Source of the DNA: JAHRAW01 sp028066695 | Lineage (GTDB): Bacteria > Pseudomonadota > Gammaproteobacteria > Arenicellales > Poriferihabitantaceae | Length of the DNA stretch: 64,000 nucleotides | Direction: 5' to 3' | Assembly: GCA_963457535.1 (NCBI GenBank) | Contig: OY734803.1 | Location: forward strand, 992,001 to 1,056,000 | The notes under the pieces: generated by a model | What the model was told of the DNA's origin: nothing | Databases searched by the model: none | Seen by the model: only the letters and a program-made list of their open reading frames with translations | Made by a program: the position numbers and the translations under genes | Shown: piece after piece, positions 1 to 8,786 of the stretch | How the letters are laid out: every line of letters begins with the position of its first letter | Position numbering within the stretch: the stretch's first letter is position 1

Positions 1-1
1 C

Positions 2-1699
<1,698 letters not shown>

Positions 1700-1705
1700 C
1701 GGCGC

Positions 1706-2416
1706 TCAAGCCCGCGCCACCGCCCACACGCTTACCGTTTCCGCGCCGGCGCGTTTCAGCGCGCGCGCCGCGGCATCCACGGTGCTGCCGCTGGTGACCA
1801 CGTCATCCACCAGCGCGATGTGCATGCCGCGAAGCGGCGAGGCGCGGAATGCGCCGCGCACATTGCTGCGGCGCGCGGCGTGGCTGAGGCCGACTTGCGG
1901 CACGGTGTTTTTGATGCGCCGCAATTCGCGGTGGCGGACTTCAATGCCGAGTTCGCGGCCGACCGATTTGGCGATTTCCATCGCCTGATTGAAGCCGCGC
2001 AGGCGCAGGCGCTTGCCGTGCAGCGGCACCGGCATCAGCGCATCCGGATGCGGCGGGCGCACGCGGCGCGCATGCAGGCTGAGCATCGCGCCGAGCGCGG
2101 CGGCGTGGCCGAGTTGGTCGCGGTATTTGAGCAGGCGGATTTGCCCGGCGACCGGCTCGCAATACCTGAACGGAATGACCGCGCGGTCGTAAGATGGCGG
2201 CTCTTCGGCCTGGCAGCCGCCGCACACGCCGGGCGCGCCGGCCGGCAATTCCGCGCCGCAGATTTCGCAGGCGCGGGCGATCCACGGCAGCATTTGCCGG
2301 CAGTCGCCGCAGAAGCCGCGCTCGGCGCGCGCCGCGCACAGCGCGCAGCGGCGCGGCAGCAGCGCGTCAAACACCCGCGCGAAAATGCTGTGCGCGGCTT
2401 TCATTTCAACCGGCAT
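1706..2416 (-). CDS. comF: ComF/GntX-type phosphoribosyltransferase-domain protein
   Basis: A ComF-family protein of about 236 residues. The N-terminal part has a four-cysteine zinc-ribbon pattern (CALC...CGDC, then CEIC...CGGC). The C-terminal part is a type I phosphoribosyltransferase fold with the PRPP-loop motif ALVDDVVTSGSTVDAAA. Family members are implicated in DNA uptake or in using external DNA, but the enzymatic role is not settled. The ATG at 2416 was chosen; an in-frame ATG lies at 2404 and an upstream start is possible at 2449. It is divergent from a bioC-like gene, and a comF/gntX homologue beside biotin genes is also seen in other gammaproteobacteria. Confidence 0.85.
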   Translation of the reverse strand: MPVEMKAAHSIFARVFDALLPRRCALCAARAERGFCGDCRQMLPWIARACEICGAELPAGAPGVCGGCQAEEPPSYDRAVIPFRYCEPVAGQIRLLKYRDQLGHAAALGAMLSLHARRVRPPHPDALMPVPLHGKRLRLRGFNQAMEIAKSVGRELGIEVRHRELRRIKNTVPQVGLSHAARRSNVRGAFRASPLRGMHIALVDDVVTSGSTVDAAARALKRAGAETVSVWAVARA

Positions 2417-2484
2417 GACAATTGGAACTTGACCTTCGGCACATCGCAACCGCCAAAGCGCGGCGAAAAAACGCGCGCGGCGGC

Positions 2485-3189
2485 ATGGACTACCTGCTCT
2501 CGGCGGTGCGCCGCGAGTTGGAGGAGCGCTGGCGCGCGGCGCGCGGCGAAATTTCCCCGCGGGAGGCGCCGCAAAAAATGCTGCTGCTGGATTTTGCCGG
2601 CGGCGATTTTGACGCGGGCGCGGACGCCGAAATTGTTCGCATCTCGCCGCCGGAAACGCCCGGCGTGGACCTGAATTTCGGCGCGCGCGGCGAATTTGAC
2701 GGCGTGGTCATGTGCCTGCAGCCGACCTGGCTGAACTGGGGCGCATTGCTGGAACAGGCGCGGCGCGCGCTGCGCGAAGGCGGCGCGCTGCTGTTTTGCA
2801 CTTTCGGCCCCGACACGCTGGCGCAGATTCGCGACGCATGGCGGCGCGCCGACGACGCGCCGCATGTGCATCCGTTCCCCGACATGCATGAAATCGGCGA
2901 CCAATTGCTGCGCGGCGGCTTCGTCCGCCCGGTTGTGGACGCCGACCGCGTTACCGTGGAATACGAAGACGCCGGCGCGCTGCACGACGATTTGCGCCGC
3001 GAGGGCTTCACTAACATTTTGCGCGCGCGGCGCAAGACGCTGACCGGCGCGGCGCGCGTAGCGAAATACCGGCGCGCGCTTTTGGAGGCGCGCGCGCCGA
3101 ACGGGATGCTGGGGATTACCTATGAGTTGATCTACGGCGCGGCGACCGCGCCGTCCTCGTCCCTGCGCGTCGCGCCGCCGCGCCGCTAG
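2485..3189 (+). CDS. bioC: BioC-like methyltransferase, SAM-binding half degenerate
   Basis: A 234-residue protein whose C-terminal two thirds match malonyl-ACP O-methyltransferase BioC (FGPDTLAQIRDAW, then HPFPDMHEIGDQLLRGGF). BioC methyl-esterifies malonyl-ACP so it can be elongated to the pimeloyl moiety of biotin. The N-terminal half is shorter than usual. Where motif I (a VLDLGCGTG-type sequence) is expected, only LLLDFAGGDF is seen, so SAM binding is doubtful. The ATG at 2485 fits where similarity begins; an upstream ATG at 2422 would run into the divergent gene's leader. The stop TAG lies inside a CTAG shared with the convergent bepA stop. It may be an inactive or repurposed paralogue. 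Confidence 0.7.
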   Translation: MDYLLSAVRRELEERWRAARGEISPREAPQKMLLLDFAGGDFDAGADAEIVRISPPETPGVDLNFGARGEFDGVVMCLQPTWLNWGALLEQARRALREGGALLFCTFGPDTLAQIRDAWRRADDAPHVHPFPDMHEIGDQLLRGGFVRPVVDADRVTVEYEDAGALHDDLRREGFTNILRARRKTLTGAARVAKYRRALLEARAPNGMLGITYELIYGAATAPSSSLRVAPPRR

Positions 3190-4655
3190 CGCGCGCGCTT
3201 CGCCGCATCCTGCACCTGCTTCAGCCGCGCGCGCAAACTCTCGTGCAGATACCCCTCCTCGTCGGCCTCGCGCAGCGCGAGTTTCAGCGAGGCGGCCGCG
3301 GCCGGATAGTTGTCCAGCGCGGCGTGAAATTCGGCGGTGGCCTGGTGCGCCTCGGCGAGCAGGCCGAGTTGCACATTGCTCTTTGACAGCAGCGGATAGA
3401 GCGCGAACATTTCCTTGTGGCGGCGCAGTTGGCGGCGCAGCACGCGCTTCGCCTCGGCCGCCCGCCCGTCCGCGAGCAGCGCGCCGGCGTGGTAATGCGT
3501 CAAATACGGCAAGTCGGGGCGGGCTTCGCTGAGCCGCCCGTGGCGCGCCGCGGCCTCGGCGGCGCGGCCGTCGGCGAGGTCAATTTCGGCGCGCGCCAGT
3601 TGAAACGCGACCACATCCGGCTGCGCGGCGAGCAGCGGCTGCAGCGTCGCGCGCGCCCGGTCAAACTTGCGCAGTTTCAATTGCGCCATCGCCGTGCCGT
3701 AGACCGCCGCGTCGCGCCGCGCGCCGTCGTGCTTCGCCGCCTGCGCGGCGAAGTAATCCAGAATATCGTCGTTGCGCGGCGAATAGAGCGCGCGAATTTT
3801 TGCGCGCGCCAAATAAAAACGCATTTGGTCGCCGCGGTCCGGCGGCGCCGGATACCCGCCGGCGCGGCTTTCGGCTTCGGCCATGCGCGTGTAGGTGAGC
3901 GGGTGGGTGCGCAGGAATTCGGGCACGCCGCCGATGCCGCCGTAGCGCTCCAGTTTGTGGAAGAAGCGCGCCATCGCGCCCGGGTCGTATTCGGCTTCGG
4001 CGAGCAGTTTGAGTCCGATTGCGTCGGCTTCGCGCTCAAATTCGCGCGAGTAGGCGAGTTGCGACGACAGCAGCGTCGCGTTCGCCACGGTCAGCCCGGC
4101 GATGCCGGCCTTGCCGCCGAGCAGTATGGACGCCATGATCGCCGCGGCCGCCGGCAACTTGCTCGCCTCGGCTTTCGCCAGCATGCGCGGCAGGTGGCGC
4201 TGCGAGATGTGCGCGATTTCATGCGCGACCACCGAGGCCAATTCGTCCTCGTCGTCGGAGGCCAGCACCAGGCCGGTGTGAAAGGCGAGGTGGCCGCCGG
4301 GCAGCGCGAAGGCGTTGATGTTCGGGTGCTGCAGCAGATGCATCTTGATGGTGCCGCCGCGCAGCGCGGCGTTCACGCTGATTTCGCCGCCGAGTTGGTT
4401 CAGGTAGGCGATCAACTCGCGGTCGTCCACATAGTTGCGCTGGTTGATCACCTGGCGCATGAACTGCCGGCCGATGCGCTCCTCCTCGCCCGGCGACAAC
4501 ACCTGCGCGGCGCTGTCGCCGAGTTCGGGCAGCGCCTCGTTGGCGTGGCTTTCGGCCGGGTATGTCGGCGGCGCCGGCAGCGCGGCGAGGGTGGCGGCGG
4601 TGATGAGCGCGCCGAAGCGGACACAACGGGTGCGGTGGGGGGAAATGCCGAACAT
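3186..4655 (-). CDS. bepA: BepA-type periplasmic M48 metalloprotease with TPR region
   Basis: A 489-residue homologue of BepA (YfgC), a periplasmic zinc protease/chaperone that monitors outer-membrane protein assembly at the BAM and Lpt machines. An N-terminal basic stretch and hydrophobic segment (ALITAATLAALPA) form a probable signal peptide. The zinc motif HEIAH is followed by QRHLPRML, and the downstream EFEREADAIGL supplies the third ligand. The C-terminal 220 residues are Ala/Leu-rich helical repeats consistent with tetratricopeptide repeats. It diverges from tusA across a gap of about 100 bases. The ATG at 4655 gives a complete signal peptide. Confidence 0.9.
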   Translation of the reverse strand: MFGISPHRTRCVRFGALITAATLAALPAPPTYPAESHANEALPELGDSAAQVLSPGEEERIGRQFMRQVINQRNYVDDRELIAYLNQLGGEISVNAALRGGTIKMHLLQHPNINAFALPGGHLAFHTGLVLASDDEDELASVVAHEIAHISQRHLPRMLAKAEASKLPAAAAIMASILLGGKAGIAGLTVANATLLSSQLAYSREFEREADAIGLKLLAEAEYDPGAMARFFHKLERYGGIGGVPEFLRTHPLTYTRMAEAESRAGGYPAPPDRGDQMRFYLARAKIRALYSPRNDDILDYFAAQAAKHDGARRDAAVYGTAMAQLKLRKFDRARATLQPLLAAQPDVVAFQLARAEIDLADGRAAEAAARHGRLSEARPDLPYLTHYHAGALLADGRAAEAKRVLRRQLRRHKEMFALYPLLSKSNVQLGLLAEAHQATAEFHAALDNYPAAAASLKLALREADEEGYLHESLRARLKQVQDAAKRAR

Positions 4656-4759
4656 GGGCGAATACCTGCTAGAATGATTGTGCGAAGCGGACGCCCATCA
4701 TACCAGCCCGCGCCCGCCTGCAAAAATTTTTGCGCGCCCCGAACGAACCGCATGACCGC

Positions 4760-4990
4760 ATGACCGACTTGGCCCGAGAACTGGACACGCGCGGCTTAAA
4801 CTGCCCGCTGCCGCTGTTGCGCGTGAAAAAGACGCTGGGCGACATGCAGGCCGGCGAAGTGCTCGGCATCGTCGCCACCGACCCCGGCACGGTCAGGGAT
4901 TTTCAGGCCTTCGCCGAGCAGACCGGCAATGCATTGCTGGAATCGTCGGAAACGGACGGCGAGTTTCATTTCAAAATGCGAAAAGCCTGA
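4760..4990 (+). CDS. tusA: TusA/SirA-family sulfur carrier protein
   Basis: A 76-residue TusA-like protein with the family signature around Cys15 (LDTRGLNCPLPLLRVKK). In this family the cysteine carries persulfide sulfur, either to tRNA thiolation or, in sulfur oxidisers, to the Dsr/Hdr cytoplasmic sulfur-oxidation machinery. The ATG at 4760 is preferred over the in-frame ATG at 4730, because family members start about 14 residues before the cysteine. A rhodanese-type gene follows 24 bases downstream in the same direction, which supports a sulfur-trafficking role, but no dsrE or hdr genes adjoin it directly. Confidence 0.9.
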   Translation: MTDLARELDTRGLNCPLPLLRVKKTLGDMQAGEVLGIVATDPGTVRDFQAFAEQTGNALLESSETDGEFHFKMRKA

Positions 4991-5014
4991 CGCGCGTCTC
5001 GCCGCGCGTCATTA

Positions 5015-5905
5015 ATGCGCATGACGCCGTTCACCACGCTCATTTCAGTGGAAGCGCTCGCCGCGCGGATGGAGCGGCCGCATCTGGCCGTGATTGACTG
5101 CCGCTTTTCGCTCGCCGACAAGGATGCCGGGCGGCGCGATTATGACGCCGCGCATATTCCGGGCGCGCATTACGCCGATCTGGAACGCGACCTGAGCGGC
5201 ACGGTCGCCGGCGGCGGAGGTCGCCACCCGCTGCCGGACGCGGCCGAATTTGCGCGGCGGTTGCGGCGCTGGCGGATTGCGCCGCGCAATCAAGTGGCGG
5301 TCTATGACCACGGCGACGGCGCCATCGCCGCGCGGCTGTGGTGGATGCTGCGCGCTTTCGGGCATGAACATGTCGCGCTGCTGGACGGCGGCTACCGCGC
5401 CTGGCGGGAGGCCGGCATGGAAGTTACGCGCGAAACGCCGCGCACCGGCGATGATGCAATTGATGACGGCGCGGATTCGCCGCGCGTTTTTGACGCCGCG
5501 CAAATTCTGGACGCGGATGCGGTCGCCGCGCAACTCGCGGCGCGAAAAATTACATTGGTGGATGCGCGCGCGCCGGCGCGGTTTCGCGGCGAACACGAGC
5601 CGCTGGACGCGCGCGCCGGGCATGTGCCGGGCGCGGTCAATTTTCCCTACGCGAAAAATCTGGACGCGCGCGGTTTCTTCCTGCCGCCGGAGAAACTCGC
5701 GGCGCGCTTCGCCGAACTCGCGCCGCAAAAAGTGGTGCATATGTGCGGCTCGGGCGTCACCGCCTGCCACAATATTTTGGCGATGGAAATCGCCGGGCTG
5801 CGCGGCGCGCGGTTATACCCCGGCTCGTGGAGCGACTGGAGCCGCGACCCGGCGCGCGCAATCGCAACCGGTAACGACGGCGACTCGCTCAACGCAGCGT
5901 CTTGA
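5015..5905 (+). CDS. sseA: Tandem-rhodanese sulfurtransferase (SseA, thiosulfate/3-mercaptopyruvate type)
   Basis: A 296-residue protein with two rhodanese domains. The N-terminal one is structural (IDCRFSLADKDAGRRDYDAAHIPGA). The C-terminal one is catalytic, with active-site loop CGSGVTAC beginning at Cys244. CGSG[VI]TAC loops are typical of 3-mercaptopyruvate sulfurtransferases, though thiosulfate may also be used. The enzyme transfers sulfane sulfur to thiol acceptors. It follows tusA, a plausible acceptor. The last 17 bases overlap the 3' end of convergent rpiA. A second ATG six bases downstream is an equally possible start. Confidence 0.88.
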   Translation: MRMTPFTTLISVEALAARMERPHLAVIDCRFSLADKDAGRRDYDAAHIPGAHYADLERDLSGTVAGGGGRHPLPDAAEFARRLRRWRIAPRNQVAVYDHGDGAIAARLWWMLRAFGHEHVALLDGGYRAWREAGMEVTRETPRTGDDAIDDGADSPRVFDAAQILDADAVAAQLAARKITLVDARAPARFRGEHEPLDARAGHVPGAVNFPYAKNLDARGFFLPPEKLAARFAELAPQKVVHMCGSGVTACHNILAMEIAGLRGARLYPGSWSDWSRDPARAIATGNDGDSLNAAS

Positions 5906-6545
5906 CCTCGTCGTCGCCGCCGAGCAGCAATACATCGGCGCCGCGCAACGCGAACAGGCCGACCGTGACCACGCCGGGAATGCAATTCAGCCGCCGCTCC
6001 ATTTCCGCCGGGTCTTCAATTTTCAGGTTGCGCGCGTCAAGAATGATGTTGCCGTTGTCGGTGGTGAAGTTGGCGCGCAATTCGGGCTGCGCGCCGAGCG
6101 CGGCGAGCGCGCGCCCGACCAGGCCGCTCGCCATCGGAATCACTTCCAGCGGCAGCGGAAACGCGCCCAGCGTCTCCACCAGTTTGCTGTCGTCGGCGAT
6201 GCAGACGAATTTCTCCGAGGCCTCGGCGATGATTTTTTCGCGCGTGAGCGCGCCGCCGCCGCCTTTCAGCAAATGCAAATGGCGCGTCGCTTCGTCGGCG
6301 CCGTCCACATACAGCGGCAGCGCGCCGGTTTGATTTAGGTCCAGCAGCGCGATGCCGCGCTCGCGCAGCCGCGCCGCGCTCGCTTCGGAACTGGCGACCG
6401 CGCCGTCAATTTTCCCCTTGACTTTCGCCAGGCAGTCAATGAAACACTCGGCGGTGGAGCCGGTGCCGACGCCGATCACGCCGCCGCTTTCCACATAGTC
6501 CAGCGCGGCCTGCGCGGCCGCCTGTTTTTTTGCGCCGGCGCTCAT
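5889..6545 (-). CDS. rpiA: Ribose-5-phosphate isomerase A
   Basis: A 218-residue RpiA interconverting ribose 5-phosphate and ribulose 5-phosphate in the pentose phosphate and Calvin cycles. Diagnostic parts are GVGTGSTAECFID (phosphate loop), DGADEA, the KGGGGALTREK active-site segment and FTTDNGNIILD. The length is normal. It lies 2 bases downstream of cbbQ and is probably cotranscribed with it, which fits a Calvin-cycle connection. The C-terminal codons overlap convergent sseA. Confidence 0.96.
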   Translation of the reverse strand: MSAGAKKQAAAQAALDYVESGGVIGVGTGSTAECFIDCLAKVKGKIDGAVASSEASAARLRERGIALLDLNQTGALPLYVDGADEATRHLHLLKGGGGALTREKIIAEASEKFVCIADDSKLVETLGAFPLPLEVIPMASGLVGRALAALGAQPELRANFTTDNGNIILDARNLKIEDPAEMERRLNCIPGVVTVGLFALRGADVLLLGGDDEVKTLR

Positions 6546-6547
6546 GT

Positions 6548-7351
6548 TTAAAAGAGCGACGCGCCCAGTTCGTTGACCGCGGCGAGCATGTCCGGGTCGT
6601 CGCTGAGCGTCTCGGAAATCGCGCCGCGCACCGCCGCGCGCGGCGCGATGCCGCCGGCCATCAGTTTCGCCGCGTGCACCAGCAGCCGTGTGCTGGCGCC
6701 CTCCTCCAGCCCGCTGCCTTTGAGGTTGCGCGTCATGCCGGCATACTTGACCAGTTTGGCGGCGCGCGCCGCGTCCAGCCCGGATTCGCGTGCGACGATT
6801 TCCGCCTCCAGCGGCGCCGGCGGGTAGTCAAAAGAGATGGACACGAAACGCTGGCGCGTGCTCTGCTTTAAATCCTTCAGCACGCTTTGGTAGCCGGGGT
6901 TGTAGGAAATCGCCAGGCAAAACTCCGGCGGCGCGTGCAGCAACTCGCCGGTCTTTTCTATCGGCAGCGCGCGCCGGTCGTCGGCGAGCGGGTGAATGAC
7001 CACGGTGGTGTCCTTGCGCGCTTCCACGATTTCGTCCAGATAGCAAATCCCGCCGGCGCGCACCGCGCGGCTCAGCGGCCCGTCGACCCACTTGGTTTCG
7101 CCGCCGATGATCAGATAGCGCCCGACCAAATCGGCCGCGGTCAGGTCGTCGTGGCAGGACACCGTGACCAGCGGCCGTTTGATGCGCCAGGCGACATGCT
7201 CCATAAAGCGCGTCTTGCCGCAGCCGGTGGGGCCCTTCAGCAGCACCGGAATGCGGTTGCGGTAGGCCGCCTCAAACAACTCGATTTCGTCGCGCTGCGC
7301 GGCGTAATACGGCTCGGTTTCTATGCGGTATTCTTTCAGTTTGTCGTTCAT
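6548..7351 (-). CDS. cbbQ: CbbQ/NorQ-family MoxR AAA+ ATPase
   Basis: A 267-residue MoxR-type AAA+ ATPase of the CbbQ/NorQ/GvpN branch. Walker A is GPTGCGKT at about residue 40 and Walker B is ICYLDEI; sensor and arginine-finger segments follow (AISYNPGY, STRQRFVSI). CbbQ works with CbbO as a Rubisco activase; NorQ works with NorD on nitric oxide reductase. Neither CbbO/NorD nor Rubisco or Nor genes are in the window, so the partner is unknown. Coupling to rpiA favours the Calvin-cycle reading. It diverges from qmoA. Confidence 0.88.
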   Translation of the reverse strand: MNDKLKEYRIETEPYYAAQRDEIELFEAAYRNRIPVLLKGPTGCGKTRFMEHVAWRIKRPLVTVSCHDDLTAADLVGRYLIIGGETKWVDGPLSRAVRAGGICYLDEIVEARKDTTVVIHPLADDRRALPIEKTGELLHAPPEFCLAISYNPGYQSVLKDLKQSTRQRFVSISFDYPPAPLEAEIVARESGLDAARAAKLVKYAGMTRNLKGSGLEEGASTRLLVHAAKLMAGGIAPRAAVRGAISETLSDDPDMLAAVNELGASLF

Positions 7352-7369
7352 TCGGCGGGCGGCGGCATA

Positions 7370-7399
7370 TTGACAGCGGGGGCGGAAACGCGCTACATT
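7370..7399 (+). promoter_or_regulatory. Predicted sigma70-type promoter of the qmo-hdr operon
   Basis: TTGACA at 7370-7375 and TACATT at 7394-7399 are separated by 18 bases. The predicted transcript would have a leader of about 78 bases before the qmoA ATG at 7484. It lies in the divergent gap shared with cbbQ. The assignment is from consensus match only. Confidence 0.6.
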
Positions 7400-7483
7400 C
7401 TACCGCCTGCAACGCCACATTTCACTCACGGATACGCCAATGCATTCCCATTTTCGCGCCGCCCCCGGCGCGCCCTCCGCGCG

Positions 7484-8773
7484 ATGAGCGAAGTCGCCAC
7501 CAACCAGACCATTCTGGTCGCCGGCGGCGGCATCAGCGGCATGACCGCGGCGCTCGAGGCGGCCGAATGCGGCAAAGATGTCGTGCTGGTGGAAAAGCGC
7601 GCGGCGCTCGGCGGGCGCGTCTCGCAACTCTACAAATACTTCCCGAAGATGTGCCGGCCGCACTGCGGGCAGGAAATCAACCAGCGGCGCATCCGCGCGA
7701 ACCGGCGGCTGCGCGTGCTGACCCTCGCCGAGATCACCAAACTGCGCGGCGCGCCCGGCGACTACACCGCGACCATTAAAATCGCGCCGCGCCATGTCAA
7801 TTCCAACTGCACCGCCTGCGGCGACTGCGCGAGCGCGGTCAGCGCCGAAATTGATTCGCCGCACGACTACGGCATGCGCAAGGTCAAGGCCGCGTATCTC
7901 CCGCACAACCTGGCGTGGCCGCAGCGCTATGTGATAGACGCGTCCATCGCCGGCGGCGAACAGGGCGCGGCCGCGCGCGACGCGTGCCGCTACGGCGCGG
8001 TTGATCTGGACATGCGCGAGGAAACCATTGAGTTGAAATGCGGCGCGGTGATTTTCGCCACCGGCTGGCGGCCGTATGACGCCGCAAAAATTCAGCCCTA
8101 CGGATACGCGCGCTACCAAAACGTGGTCACCAGCGTGGAGTTTGAGCGCATGCTGGACCCCTACGGCCCGACCGGCGGCAAACTGCTGCGCCCGTCCGAC
8201 GGCGCCGAGGCGAAAGACGTCGCCTTCGTGCAGTGCGCCGGCTCGCGCGACCGCAACCACCTCGCGCACTGCTCGCGCGTGTGCTGCATGGCCTCGCTGA
8301 AACAGAGCATGTATGTCGGCGAGTGCTACGGCGAAGACGCGCGCGCGACCATCTATTACATTGACATCCGCGGCATCGACCGCTTTGAGGATTTTGAGCG
8401 CCAGGTGCGCGCCGATGAGCGCGTGCGGTTTGTCAAATCCAAAGTCGCGCGCATAGAACAAAACGCCGACGGCAGCCCGGTGCTGCACGGCGTGGACACG
8501 CATGGCGCGCGCCGCTACGCCAACACGCACGACCTCGCGGTGCTGGCGGTCGGCATGCAGCCGAGCGTGGATGCGAATGAAGTTTTTGAAGAAGGCGCGG
8601 CCTCGGTGGACGCGTCCGGATTCATCCAAGCGCGCGACGGCGAAAACGGAAACGATGGCGTGTTCGCGGCCGGATGCGCGGCAGACGCGCTGGATGTCAA
8701 CCGCTCGGTGCAAAGCGCGACCGCGGCCGCGTTGCGCGCGATTCAGGTGGTCAACCGGGCGGCGCGCGCCTAG
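7484..8773 (+). CDS. qmoA: QmoA-like HdrA-family FAD oxidoreductase
   Basis: A 429-residue flavoprotein of the heterodisulfide reductase A family, closest in architecture to QmoA. The Rossmann motif VAGGGISGMTAALEAAE begins at about residue 11 and is followed by VLVEKRAALGGRVSQLYKYF. Further signatures are a CTACGDC cysteine cluster and FVQCAGSRD followed by CSRVCC. Qmo couples the quinone pool to adenylylsulfate (APS) reductase; in sulfur oxidisers electrons are thought to flow from APS formation towards the quinones. The ATG at 7484 gives the usual QmoA N terminus. QmoB follows after 13 bases. Confidence 0.9.
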   Translation: MSEVATNQTILVAGGGISGMTAALEAAECGKDVVLVEKRAALGGRVSQLYKYFPKMCRPHCGQEINQRRIRANRRLRVLTLAEITKLRGAPGDYTATIKIAPRHVNSNCTACGDCASAVSAEIDSPHDYGMRKVKAAYLPHNLAWPQRYVIDASIAGGEQGAAARDACRYGAVDLDMREETIELKCGAVIFATGWRPYDAAKIQPYGYARYQNVVTSVEFERMLDPYGPTGGKLLRPSDGAEAKDVAFVQCAGSRDRNHLAHCSRVCCMASLKQSMYVGECYGEDARATIYYIDIRGIDRFEDFERQVRADERVRFVKSKVARIEQNADGSPVLHGVDTHGARRYANTHDLAVLAVGMQPSVDANEVFEEGAASVDASGFIQARDGENGNDGVFAAGCAADALDVNRSVQSATAAALRAIQVVNRAARA

Positions 8774-8786
8774 CATTTTCATTCTC

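Noticed and set aside
2422..2484. Upstream ATG of the bioC-like gene as true start
   Set aside because: The added 21 residues are basic without similarity to the family and overlap the leader of the divergent gene.
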